Of a stretch of 64,000 nucleotides of DNA, positions 28,640 to 40,518 are shown piece after piece. The notes beneath the pieces were generated by a model. That model saw only the letters and a program-made list of their open reading frames with translations, did not search any database and was not told where the DNA came from. Location: positions 33,462,501 through 33,526,500 of the forward strand of contig CM076148.1 of assembly GCA_038025085.1 (NCBI GenBank), given 5' to 3'. The position numbers and the translations under genes were made by a program. The DNA comes from Tetragonia tetragonoides (lineage: Eukaryota > Streptophyta > Magnoliopsida > Caryophyllales > Aizoaceae). Numbering within the stretch: position 1 is the first letter of the stretch; the number at the start of each line of letters is the position of its first letter.

Positions 28640-29443
28640 CTAAGCAAACACCAAATTTCAATTCTAAAGTTACAATTTTGTGAAGGTTAAAACTTCAAAC
28701 AATAACCATTCAACTATCCAACTTAATCACGAATTTTAACAACAAAACCCTAACTAAAAACAACATTAATTATCGCATTTAATTTCTGAGCCCTAACTTA
28801 ATCAAGGCAAAAATGGAAACTATGAAGAACAATAAAATCAAGGCAAAAATTGAAACTTTTTAGCTGAAAAACATGCATCACATTTGCAATTTCAACAAAA
28901 CCCTAACTAAAACAGTCATAATCGCATATATAATTTCCACTTTCAACAAAATTAAATCAAGGCAAAAATAAAAAATCCAAACTTTTTTAACTGGAAAATA
29001 TGAACAGAGGAGAGAGACTTGTACCTTTAGCAATTTCAACCTAGCACTTCAGCTGAACAACAATGGTGCTGTGCGCTTCTTCTTCATCTTCGTCTTCAGT
29101 TGATTTGGAGTGTGAAGTTCTGGGAATTTGAGTGGGTAATTTTGGGGAAATTTAATGGTTTTGAAGTTGGGTGTTGGGTGAGTAATGAGAGTAATAGGGG
29201 TAGAGGGAAAATTAGTAGGGGTATATCAGTAGAAGAGTGGGAGGTTTAGCGCACAAATTAGATGTTAAGCTGTAGCGTAAATGACACGTCAACGACCCAC
29301 TAACGGCGTGGGACGGACTTAACGCCTGGACCATTGAAGGAATAAAAGTGCCTAGTTAAGATTATTTTTGGAGAATTCCATACTTGGGATTATTATTGGA
29401 AGACCGCTTAAAGTTCGGATTATTGGGAGTGATTATCTCTTTT

Positions 29444-29785
29444 TTTATCCATAAAGTGCATGTTAATGAGTGTTTGTATTTCACCGAAAAAATACTATCA
29501 ATTTACTTACATTAAATTCAACTCGTGCAATGTAGAGGCTTTCAAACTGGTTGTAGCTTGGAAACGAAAACCAAAATTTGACTAACTACGAAGTAGTATT
29601 AGCACAAACTTAACAACCTTATTACTTTGCCAGCCAAGCGCCTCTTTACTTACAAGTTACATACAAACAACAAACATAGAGAAGCAAAGAAGAGAGAGAG
29701 AAGTTGAATCGTCCCTGACCTTCCTTCCCTCTCACCACAACCCGAAGGTCGAACGTCAAAAATCAAATTGACGTTATCTCCACAG
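29444..29785 (+). promoter_or_regulatory. ARG1 promoter region and 5' untranslated exon
   Basis: The segment directly upstream of the ARG1 leader ends CACAG/GTACCCCTCTCT at 29785/29786, a good splice donor followed by a CT-rich intron start. A candidate acceptor is TTTTACCGACAG ending at 30111. A GA-rich stretch near 29690-29702 and CT-rich tracts are typical of plant leaders. No clear TATA box was seen. The duplicate at 25788-26136 supports this being a discrete block. Confidence 0.55.
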
Positions 29786-30258
29786 GTACCCCTCTCTTTC
29801 TCTCTCTTCTTCTCTAAAACCCTAGCTTTCCATAATTAGATCTCGAACTATGAATTCCACAATTTTGAATTATTGACTTTTTTGTTTCGTGCTCGTTTGT
29901 TTATTATACAGTACGTATTATTTTAAGTGCCCTTAATTTTAGCGATCCAATGCTTTGAATTTCGCTATAGAGACAAAAACCCTCGTTGATTCAATCAATG
30001 AATTAATCAATCGTTGTGATGCTGATTAATTGACACCTTGAAAATGTACTGTTGTTTTGAATTCTAATCTCAATTTTTGTTGAATGATTTGGTTGTGGAT
30101 TTTACCGACAGACATTTTCTCGGTGGAAGATTTGGTGCCCTAATTGGGGGGCTAATGAAAGGAATTTGACAATTGAAGAAAATTCAGGAAAAGAGGGGAG
30201 AAAGAGAGAGAGAGGAGAAAGAGAGGGAGGAGAGAGACAGAGAGGTGGTGTAGGAAAA

Positions 30259-30806
30259 ATGGGTTCGAAGACCACCGGTGAAGGAACTTCCGGCCCAGTG
30301 CCTCTTCGGAGAGATCCGTATGAGGTCTTGAGCGTTTCAAGGGATTCCGGTGAACAGGAAATTAAGACGGCTTACCGGAAACTTGCCCTTAAGTAAGTTC
30401 GCTTCTTTGCCCTCGACTTTTTGTAGTTGTATTTGTTGTTATGATGATTTCAGCCATAGTCTACTTGTTCAGTGTTTGCATTTGATGAATTGGTAGACTA
30501 TAAGAACTTGGGGTTTGCTATTAGTGCCAGTGAAATTGTAATTTTGTGAGTTCATACAGATATATTTAGTCTCATGTGGCATTAACTATGAAGCAATGTG
30601 GTGATAATCAAGTTAGTGATTGATGTTATTGTGAACTACAAGGCATGCTTACACATGGAAGGAAGTATTTGGTCTGTTCTTGTTTAGTCAAGCTGTACTG
30701 TGGCTATCAAATATTGGATTGCCCACTAAAGGGGCACTTTTGATTTTCCGTTTGTATGTTACATATTGAAGCCAGTACTGTAATTTTGTGGAATTTAAGC
30801 AGCCAT

Positions 30807-30844
<38 letters not shown>

Positions 30845-33800
30845 CTGTAAGAAATACGAATCTTTGTGCAGACTTCATAATGCAGCAAAACTGACCAAGC
30901 AGTGCGATTTTCAAAAGCTGATCTCATTTTTCTCTACCATATCCCCTAATATTGTTGGGGATCCATACAAAGTTGATGCGTCAATCTTCTTTATGCATAG
31001 ATTAATTATGGCCTTCAATATGATGCAATAACATGGTGCACGGTGATTCAAATATGAAATTCTTAGTTTCTTTGATGATATTATCATGTTGATAAATGGA
31101 GTTCCTGGAGGAACAGTGGAAAACAGTGTACTAATTAATGTTTAGTGTAGGTATCATCCTGACAAAAATGCCAACAACCCTGAAGCTTCAGAACTATTCC
31201 AGGAGGTTGCGTATTCTTATAATATCTTGTCTGATCCAGAAAAGAGAAGGCAATATGATGCAGCAGGATTCGAGGTAACGTAGTTTGCCATCAGGTCTTG
31301 TAGTGTAATTTCTGTTGCAGTTTGTATTTTAGATAGTTACCCAGTTGGTAGTGTTACTTCATTTCCGATATCTCTGTTTATTAATTATATTATTGTCATC
31401 AAAGCTAATGTGCTTATTCAAACTCAGCTTATCGTCATTAAATCATTTCTTGGGTATATTTCATCCTTTTCCCCTCCTAATATGGTGGAATTACTCTGGG
31501 TTCTTATTTCATTCTCCTAACAACTTGTGAGTTTCTTGGAGCTTTGTAGTCTTCTTGTTCATAATGGATTGGGTGATTTCAAGCCTCATCTTTCTGGCAA
31601 CGGCCCTTGAACTCATGACATCCATGCTGTCAATGTAGTTTTGGTCACTGAGGCCTAAGTCGACCTCAAAGCCCTAAAAAAAGTAGTACTTTCTTCATTA
31701 AGTTCTTGGAACTTGTAATGAAAGATCTCGCTCAATAAAACACTAGGTTGTTCCTTAATCCTTGTACTGAATCTGGAAAGAGAGTTGACTTTATAGTGAA
31801 CATTAACTGCTTGGTAATTTAAGCTACTGTAGCCTAGATGTCTGAGTGATGAATGAAACTCAGCAGCACTATTCTTGCTGTGCTGGCATTAACCAAGCTC
31901 TCGATGTTGATGTTTTCACTTAAGATTTGCGGAAGTAGCAAAAACAGAATGTAAGTTTAGTGGAAGCCATCCTAAGGAGGAGACCAAAGAGAGAAGTGTT
32001 TATTTTGAGATGCATGGATGGATTGGGGGGGGGGGGTCATAAAAAGGATACGATTTTTGATGTGCAGAAAATTATGAAGGTCATGTTTTTTGATTTAGAA
32101 ACCAGGGAACTTGGAAACATGAGAAACCTCGGGAAACCTCGGGAAACCTCTTCATTACCTGACCAGCAAGTTCTTTCTCCTCATGTACATTTAAAATCTT
32201 AAAATCCCCTCTCCCCCCTCCCCCTCCAGTCTGCAGGAGAATATTTCTTTGGGGCTTCTCAAGTGTTTCCTTGGATAGTGGGTCTTTTTTGCTAAGAATT
32301 AGGGCTGTAAGGGGAAAGGCAGGCTATCTCTTGCTAGTGTAATACTCTTTGTTTTCCTTCCAGGGGATCCGGGTTTGCCCGACTAATCCTATGGGACTTG
32401 AAGTGAACAGGCAGGAAATTCTCCATTGGCTTTGAGGGGGCTTGAATTTGGAACCTCTAGTCAAATAAATTTTCGACATTTTTTGTTTTTATGTTTGAAT
32501 TTCCCCCTTTTTTATATATTTAGAAATCATGTTTTGGTGCCTTGTTTTCTGTTTCTGTTTTTGTGCAAAATACTATATATGAGTAATATTTATCTCTGGA
32601 GCAATATGATCTGGCTTACTAGTACTCTTATTTTTGGTCCCAACTATTTGTTGTTTTTTGTTAGTTTGTATAGAAGTTGGGTGTCAGTACTCAGGGCTCT
32701 CTGATAATATGTCAGCCAAGATCTATATGGCTGACCTGAGTGAATGATTTTAGACTCGATTTGGTTGGTGAATTGGTTCTTGTGCACATTGGGTTCAGTC
32801 TAATTGCGGGAAAAATTATTTTTTGGGAAAGAGGTTTGTTAAGAATGTTAACTTTTCAGACTTTCTTGGAAAATAATTTGCCAACCAAGTTGCTCGTAGG
32901 GCAGAGTCCAACTTGAAGAAATCAACAGAATATTCCACTGGATATGTGATTCTATGAGCTCTATAACTCTTTGTTTATGAAACACTTTAAGGAGAATGAA
33001 TTAGGTGCTCTCGACATGGTACCAGCTTACGAGGATTTTAAGCCGAATAGCTACAATAAGCTAGAACCATACTTTTTTTCTGGTTAGTTGAACGAAAATT
33101 TGCGGCAACTATCATATCTATGTCACTGTTTATAAACAACTATCTTTTATGGCACTACCTTTTTTGGAATCCGGTGAAGTTAGGACCTAAAGTGATGAAA
33201 TTACTCTTTAAAACATTATTTTAAATTCATAATGAAGATTCCTTCCTCATTTGGTTTGTGGTTCTCTTCAAGAACAACCCACCTCCTGTCTTAATCGAAA
33301 AATTGACATAAGCATAGTGAAGAAAAAACGAAACAGTTTTGAGGGCAATTTAAGAGTTTAGCGTGGGCATTGAGGAGGTCTTGAAGTTCATATGTTAGGA
33401 TTATTGGTGGGCTTGATTTTTTTGAAGGGAATGTGCTTTGTTGTGTCCTTGTGGGAGATTAAGCATTCTTGGTGGGCAGATGAAGATTGATTCATATCTA
33501 CTTTGAAACTTGTGAAATTGTTCTTGCTAGTTTTAAGGAATGGAAGCTCATTAACTAGGTATAACATGCTGTTTATAGTTGTTTAGTTTCTTCATGTTTG
33601 TGGGCGCTGAAGTTTGTTGAAATAACTAATTAGGCCCTGGATGCTGAGGGCATGGATATGGAAATTGACTTATCTAACCTGGGGACTGTCAACACAATGT
33701 TTGCTGCATTATTCAGGTAAACGGAATTCTACATTTAGTGTTTCCAGTGCAATTGTTTTTCTCTGCTTGCTGAGCAATTTGTATATTGTTGATTTCCAGT

Positions 33801-36800
33801 AAGCTAGGTGTCCCTATCAAGACAACCATCTCTGCTAATGTTCTGGAAGAAGCACTAAATGGAACTGTGACTGTTCGCCCACTACCCATTGGGACATCAG
33901 TTAGTGGAAAGGTGCTTATTTGATTATTGCTTAAATTCATGTTTTTCAAATGCAATTTCTTCATTTGTTCTATGTTTCTACTGCAGGTAGAGAAGCAATG
34001 TGCCCATTTCTTTGGTGTAACAATTAATGAGGAACAAGCAGAGTCTGGGATTGTAGTTCGCGTTACTTCAGCTGCCCAAAGCAAATTTAAGGTATAGGTG
34101 ATTGCAAGGATATAATATGTGGATATGTTTACATAAGATTTTCAAAATGATCTCATCACTGGCATGTGCTGTACTTTTGCAGCTTCTTTACTTCGAACAA
34201 GACATAAATGGAGGTTATGGCCTAGCACTGCAGGTATTTTCTATTATCATTGTTATTGTTATAAAAAAATCTAGAAGGTCATTGTCATTCCTAAGTTGTC
34301 TTCTCTCTTTCCTATCTGCTAGCCTGCACTTATTTTTCAGTGAATCGAAAATATTTTCCTAGTACCTGATGATACTTCATGTTACTGGATTTGAAGGAAA
34401 AAGACCTAATATCATGGCTGTTTATTTCTGGAATTCTTTGATGCTTTCAGTTGAACTCAATGCACCTTGTACATTCTAATACAATTGAACTTTAGTGGAG
34501 AACTACATAATTTATAGCTTAGCTCATAGGCTTTTGTTTTTTTTCTTAAAATGAATCATGGTTAGTAGATGTAAAATTCCACCCGCAGCTGCATATCCCA
34601 TGTTCTAGTCTTCCTTTCTTTTTTCGTTTGTTGTTCCCCTACGTTACCAGGACTCGGCACTTTGTGCCATCGTACCCGTGTCGACACGACACGACACGGG
34701 TGCTGGTACGAAATCCGTGTCTGACACGGATTTTTACAGTGCGACACGGCGGTGCGGCTATTACAGAGGCCATAGAAGGAAAGAGGAGAGAGAGGAGAGA
34801 GAGGAGAGAGAAAGATGACAAAAAGGAGAGAGAAACATATTTGTTACAGCAGATCTGACTTGTTTCCGCAGCAATCAACAATTACTTGATCCTGTCTCTT
34901 CTCTCTCTTCCTTCTCTCTCTTCTCTCTCTCCTGGAAGCGGCGCTCATAACGTGAGCCATGAGAAGTAGGGTTTCTGTTATTACAAGCTCAACTGTTGCC
35001 TTAGGGTTTCTGTTATTACAAGCTCAACTGCTGCCTTTGAGTCATCACTTATCACGTTGTGCCTGGCTGCCTGTATCTTTGCTCCAACTTGGACCTTGCT
35101 TAAAGTAGTACATCACTTGGGCCCGACTAAAAATAATACTCCTTGGGCCCAAATAATAGAAACAACAAATACTCCATCTCATTTTTCTGGTACCCATTTA
35201 TCTATAAAACAGACTTATAATTTTCAATAAATAATATTTCAAACTTAGTAAACTAAATTCTTATTTTAAAAATATAATTTTCAATAAAAAAAAATATAAA
35301 TCTTCAAAAAGCCGTACCCCGCACCCGTGTCCAAACTTAGGACAAGGTCCCCGTACCCGTGTCCCTAATTTTGGACAGCGTCCTCGTGTCCTTAAATTTT
35401 GAACTATGACGAATCCGACCCTTCGACACGTACCCGCACCCGACACCCATACCCGAGTCCTGGTAACATAGTTGTTCCCCCCCCCCCCCTCTTTTCAGCT
35501 GCTGGTAGGGTTTTCCCGAAGGAGTTGGGCCATGGAAAGTTCTCATTGGGTGAGATCCATGTAGCCTTATCTCTCTCCTTTTCTATCTGATCAACTGCAA
35601 ATTCCTCGTATTGCTGTGCTTTATCTCTTCTCCCTCTTTTCTGTGTCCTTGGATTTATCTAGTGGTAGCTGGGCTATGTCTGTGTGAGGACTAAGGAGTG
35701 CTGTCTCTCTTCCCTCAGTTGGGGACCCGGGGGGGGGGGCTGACATGTTTGAGGCTATCCATTTTTCTCTAGACATAACCACTCTGTGAAAATGTGAACG
35801 TTTAAGGTGATTGGGGTGATAGTATTGTGGAGAATGAATAATGGCAAAGGCATAAATATAGCAAAGTTTTGGCATTGACATTGTTTGTCGACTTCATTCC
35901 ACTGAAATTCAATTCTATGACCTACTTAAATAGGTTGTAATTCCAGAGGGGGTAGCTAAGCTGATAAGACCTCTGAGAAGTATTCCGGAGGTCCCAGGTA
36001 CGCCCATGCTATCTAAAAAAAAAGGTTGTAATTTACCAAAGATAACTAGTAAGACCTCTGATAATTGTTTCGAGACGTCATAGGTTCGAGTCTCCTCAGG
36101 CCACAAACAACATGCTCCCCCCTCAGCTTGTGAGCCATCTAATGCATACTATATTGTTAGGCTTTTCAAAGAAATTCAATTATAGATAAGACTGGTAATA
36201 TAAGGACGTAGCTGACCATGTATACTTGCTACATGGGGATTCAACTAATGCAAAAACTAAACCCGAGGAGATTCCAAGTAGACAGCTGATTTTGCATGTT
36301 CTTGCCTAACTCAAGGGAATTAGTTTGTCATGTTGGCCAATGTTTGGTGTAGCTGCATTGAGGTACCTTGACATGCCACATTCGAATGTGGTAAATAATT
36401 TTCTAGAACTTAAGTGGCATGCGATTTTTTCTGATGACCACAAGTGGAGTGTGCAGATGACCAAATTGTTGTTAACTGAAACAACTTGCTAGGTACAAAA
36501 CAACTTCAGTTTTCAGTGCTTTGTGTGATAATGTTCCATTCTCCATTGAACTTGTACTGAACATATTTTCCTATGAACTTGTATTGAACTCTGGCCAAAG
36601 GTGGTTAGGCCACGTCCAAAGCATTTCAAGTTCAGGTTGAGTGTGTAAAACCATTAGCAAACGCTACTTGCTCTCAGAAGAATCAATGTTATGGATGAAA
36701 CTTGCCCTCTTGTGTTCCCAAAGAGCTAGTTTTCGAGGGTTGAAACTAAAAGAACCGCTCCCAAAGGGCTAGTTTTCAGTGGTAAAAACAAAAAGAAACC

Positions 36801-37613
36801 ATCACGACTATTGTATTGGTTCCTACATGGACAAACTGTTGAGGAATATTTTCTACCTGAGACTAATGTGGGCCTTTTATTTTATTTTGTTATTGAAACG
36901 CAATGGAAATTAGTTTTTGAGGGAGCCTATGGAAATAGTTCCTTTGTGCTTGTTGCCTTGTTCTACGAAAAACCAATTGTTGCGTAGTGGCTAGTGAAAC
37001 CACTTAAAATCAAGGATTTATTACTTTCTGACCAAAACATTCTTTGATAGTAACTCACATTTTATTACAAGTTGTATAAATACCATTACTATTTTAGAAA
37101 ATGGCTATTTTTTCATAAAAGTTGGTGATATTGATTATTTCCTAAGGGGGATGTATTATTGTGGGTTCTCTTACGGTCAAGGTAGCACGGAAATGGGAAC
37201 ACGGACACAGGAAACACAAATTCTCGAAAACTATAATATGCAAGGAAGCACGAAAACGGGAATGCAGACATGGGAAATGGGAAACGCAGGTTGAGTGCCA
37301 TGTCCGTGCTTCCTTGCTTATGATTGTGGTCATTGTTCATTTTCCTTATGCATTGCATTTAATCTGTGATGCACGGAAACTCTAATGAGGTCACATTTCC
37401 CTTCTCGGAAACTTTGGGAACTCGGAACTTAAGGGAAACGTCCCCTTTATCTAAACAACAGTTCTATTAGTAATTGACATCTAAAAGTCGTAGAGCACCT
37501 TTGCTTTCTATAATTTCTATTTTCTTTACATATTGCCCTAAATTACTTTGAAGAATAATTTTATTTATCATTATTGCTAGTGTTATTTATAATCTAGTTT
37601 TATAAGCAAAAAG

Positions 37614-37680
<67 letters not shown>

Positions 37681-39542
37681 TATCTCCTGCATTTCCGCGT
37701 TTCCTAATTTTTTGGGAATTTAGATTTGTCGTGTCCGCGCTTTTAATCTTAATGATGATGTCACTCTTTTAGGAGCCATTTGGCCTAGCTGTTCCCAACT
37801 TTCACTTCTAATCTCACATTTCTTCTTGCCCACCCGCTATACATCCACTCTGGCCTCTGCCTCCTCCTCCAACTTCATAAGAAGTTGAAATAAAGCTAGG
37901 AGTAGAAGCAAAAGTTGCAAATTGTAGCTTCTACCTCTAGTCCTACATCTAGCTTTTTGGCAGCTTTACTTGGAGGTGGAGGGGGGAATGTATGAAGAGG
38001 GTGGACAAGGAGAAATGTGGGAGAAGGAGTTGGAAGAAGGTAGGCCAAACAGGCTCTTGAATTTCCTTTTAAAAGGAGGGAAGGGACAAGGAACACAATG
38101 ATATGAACTATGAAGAAGGTAGGCCAAGCAAGCTCTTTAATTTCCTTTTAGAAAGGAGGAAAGGGACAAGGAGCACAATAATAAAATGTGGGATCTTGAT
38201 ACACCTGCTTATCATTTCTGTATATGCTACATGCAGTGTTATTTCACTTGTGCTTCTTGCGGGTAGTAGATTGTGTTTATCACTTATCTGTTAGAAGGAA
38301 ATTCTGTGACTTATTCATCTGAACTATGCTCTTCCCTTTGTTTAAAGTGTGCATGTAACTTTATGATCCATAACTATATTGCTAGTACTTTACACATGTA
38401 ACTTTTTCATAAGTATCTGTCTGTGTCCAAATTTATCAACTGATAGCCAATATATGATTGTAAAACATGGCTTCTTACCATCCGTGTAATGCAGGAGGAT
38501 AGCGAGAAAGCTGGCAAGGTGACATCTGCTGGCATGTATTTCTTACATTTTCAAGTATATAGGTTGGATTCAACTGTCAATGCGGTAAGTACATGTATGA
38601 ATTTTCCTTTTTCATCGGGAATCCATCTGCAGTGGTTGAAATGATATATCTTTTTTTTCTTTTTTTGTGTTTGTGTTTCTCTTCTTGCAGTTAGCAATGG
38701 CCAAGGACCCTGAAGCTGCCTTTTTTAAAAGGTTGGAGGGCCTACAACCTTGTGAGGTTTCAGTATTGAAGGCCGGCACTCACATATTTGCTGTCTATGG
38801 TCTGCAACCATTCCTTTTCTAATGTTTACCGGATGAGCTTCTTTGGCTAGTATTTGCTTGCAATAACTTTCAAATTCTTTGTCAGCTGCCTAATATTATA
38901 ATGATTTTAGGTGATAACTTTTTCAAACCTGCAAGTTACACTATAGAGTCTCTTTGTGCAAAGTCATACGAGGACACAACAGAGAAATTGAAGGATATTG
39001 AGGCCCAAATTTTGAGGAAGAGAAATGAGCTCCGCCAATTTGAAACCGAATACCGAAAGGTACGAGTTTCTTGTGCCGTTTTGCTGCAGTTGTTTTTGCA
39101 TTTTTTGTTTTTATTTATTTTTATATCTGGTTTGATATTTATTCTATGATTTTGTACATCCATTGCAGGCATTGGCTCGTTTTCAAGAGGTGACAAATAG
39201 ATACAACCAAGAAAAGCAGTCAGTAGGTTCCTTGCACTTTACAAACCTCAAAATATATTTATAGGCATATTGTCACGTAATCCTCATACCCATGCTTCTG
39301 GTAAACAGGTTGATGAGCTGTTGAAGCAACGAGACAGCATTCAATCTGCTTTCACCGTAGTGAGGACACTAGCCACTCCTGGGAGTGGCCATGTAGCCAA
39401 TGGGAGTACAAGTAAGGTTCCTGGTGAAGATGTCCGAGCTGAGAGCCCAGGGGAAGATGGAGGCTCTGATGGGAAGGACAAATCGTCCAGGAAGAGGTGG
39501 TTCAATCTCAACCTCAAGGGATCTGATAAAAAGCTTGGCTGA
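30259..39542 (+). CDS. ARG1: ARG1 / DnaJ15-type J-domain protein (11 coding exons)
   Basis: Coding exons: 30259-30392, 31151-31274, 33634-33716, 33800-33911, 33987-34091, 34183-34233, 38495-38584, 38691-38799, 38911-39059, 39169-39222, 39309-39542. All introns are GT-AG, frames join, and the product is 414 residues, close to Arabidopsis ARG1 (410). J-domain at residues 19-84 with HPD at 47-49; then the conserved [17 protein letters not shown] block, a central beta-rich part, a coiled coil at about 290-345, and the C-terminus [16 protein letters not shown]1 is a membrane-associated, cytoskeleton-linked co-chaperone needed for gravity signalling in roots and hypocotyls; it would stimulate Hsp70 through HPD. 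The start at 30259 is chosen over an in-frame ATG at 30166, which gives only a GA-derived charged stretch. No lesions seen; likely functional. Confidence 0.95.
30808..30844. repeat. Poly(T) run in ARG1 intron 1
   Basis: 37 consecutive T. It may be a simple tract or the tail of an antisense retroposon; no retroposon body or flanking duplication was recognised. Confidence 0.9.
31275..33633 (+). other. ARG1 intron 2 (2.36 kb)
   Basis: GT-AG intron with no second gene. It contains a G-run (about 32026-32036) and a C/CT-rich patch (about 32205-32230). Short open frames lack support. Confidence 0.85.
34639..35471. mobile_element. hAT-like non-autonomous element in ARG1 intron 6
   Basis: Terminal inverted repeats CTACGTTACCAGGACTCGG and its partner CTATGTTACCAGGACTCGG (one mismatch in 19) are flanked by an 8-bp direct repeat TTGTTCCC (34631-34638 and 35472-35479; a ninth C also matches). 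Sub-terminal regions repeat GACACGG/CCGTGTC and ACCCGTGTCC blocks. The interior has GA/CT tracts. No transposase. Confidence 0.85.
35943..36022 (+). mobile_element. Short SINE copy with poly(A) and target-site duplication
   Basis: Flanked by an 11-bp direct repeat AGGTTGTAATT (35932-35942 and 36023-36033) and ending in an A-run. The body (AGCTAAGCTGATAAGACCTC, then GGAGGTCCCAGGT) resembles tRNA-derived SINE heads. It sits next to an older relative at 36034-36110 with a good B box (AGGTTCGAGTC). Confidence 0.66.
36034..36110 (+). mobile_element. Older tRNA-derived SINE fragment
   Basis: AACTAGTAAGACCTCTGATA followed 35 bases later by CATAGGTTCGAGTCTCCTC, an A-box-like / B-box pair of polymerase III type. 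It shares TAAGACCTCTGA with the adjacent SINE, so both are probably of one family. Confidence 0.5.
37617..37676. repeat. (AT)n microsatellite in ARG1 intron 6
   Basis: About 29 uninterrupted AT units. Confidence 0.97.
37773..38055. mobile_element. MITE-like inverted-repeat element in ARG1 intron 6
   Basis: The left end GAGCCATTTGGCCTAGCTG and the reverse complement of the right end GAGCCTGTTTGGCCTACCTT stay similar for about 100 bp (shared CTCACATTTCT and CCACCC blocks). No clear target-site duplication was found. Its right end is partly repeated downstream. Confidence 0.6.
38033..38190 (+). repeat. 79-bp tandem duplication
   Basis: The block starting GAAGAAGGTAGGCCAA occurs at 38033 and again at 38112, each continuing into TTTCCTTTTA and GGGACAAGGA. 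It covers the right end of the MITE-like element and its flank. Confidence 0.85.
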
Positions 39543-40461
39543 TTGCTTCACTAGAATACTCGAACAAAACCGTATGTTCCGAAATTCCAGTGTGGGAGAT
39601 CATGCAATGATGGAAGTTCCCTTTCAATGGTCTATCCGTAACTTAGTTTTGATTCTAAAGATGTCCATTTCCACCCATGCTGCCCCCACTCCCCCGAAGT
39701 AAAAGATTGCCAAGGAGATATAGAAAAAAAAAGGTTAGAAAATGATTTAATTATTTATGGTTGGGAACTCGGAATCTCCGTCAAAATGTATCTCTATCTT
39801 TGATTTATTTCTTAGTATTTGTTCTCGAAATGTGCTGATTTTTGTTTGGGTTATGATGTAGATACTGTTGCATTTGAACAAGTTCATGGGTTTCATTGTA
39901 TGTATGAATTTTTGCGTTATTGCCGATTTTGAGTGCTTGTCCAGGCTATTGTATACTTGTATTGTATCTCTCTTTTCAGTTGCCAAGTTGAACTCAGATA
40001 TCCGTTATTACTTATTACTCTAAATGGGATTTGAAGTAGTTCTAATGCGACCATTATAAAGTACATATGAACTGGTTTGAATTAATTGAGCTGAATTGAA
40101 TTTTACCTGGTTTGAATTGAACTGAATTGAATTGAAGTAAAATTAAGTTGAACAAAACAGAGCATTAATTTATATACTTGTTAACGCAAAGCTCACTCTC
40201 GATATTGAGTGACATATTTAGTCCATGTAAATTTGGTAATAATGGGTTCAGTTTCTATGTTGAATAGTTTAAAAACCGATAGTCAAGGACTCGAGGTCAA
40301 GTTGCTCTTAACTTATAAGAGTCCAATATGATGCTCGTTTAGTAAATGAGCCGAATATAAACATATCAATACTCGGGTTACCCCTATTCATGAATATAGA
40401 AATAAAACATCTCAACTCTTTTTCGGAGAATTTATTAGATGGTTTTTGATCATATTCCTAT
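39543..40461. other. ARG1 3' region and intergenic DNA
   Basis: The ARG1 3' UTR lies in the first few hundred bases; no clear AATAAA was seen. At about 40050-40165 there is a Tourist-like MITE end (AAGTAAAATTAAGTTGAACA, CAGAGC then TTA) related to the element at 58081-58319. No other gene. Confidence 0.5.
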
Positions 40462-40518
40462 CTTTCATAATTAATGAGGATACCAGAGAGAAACTAGAGA
40501 GAGAAACTCTCTTCCCAG

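Larger units (their letters stand above)
26137..29443 (-). mobile_element. Truncated Mutator-like element (MULE)
   Basis: Minus-strand MULE with a terminal region at about 29330-29443 (minus strand GATAATCACTCCCAATAATC), a long leader, an N-terminal protein (27572-28639) and a transposase (26137-27340). The transposase coding sequence stops abruptly at 26137 against the duplicated host segment, so the other terminal repeat is missing. The 28640-29330 stretch contains AAACCCTAAC-type blocks and no gene. Stops, frameshifts and a lost catalytic residue make it inactive. Confidence 0.85.
34234..38494 (+). other. ARG1 intron 6 (4.26 kb), filled with transposon DNA
   Basis: GT-AG intron separating exons of 51 and 90 bp. 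It holds a hAT-like element (34639-35471), a SINE (35943-36022), an (AT)n tract, an inverted-repeat element and a 79-bp tandem duplication. A further patchy stretch near 37180-37745 (GCACGGAAATGGGAACACGG and related blocks) looks like an older element of the same kind as 34639-35471. Confidence 0.88.

Noticed and set aside
30166..30258. Upstream in-frame ATG giving ARG1 31 extra residues
   Set aside because: The extension is translation of a GA-rich leader (Glu/Arg/Gly repeats), is absent from the known family, and the ATG at 30259 gives the usual N-terminus.
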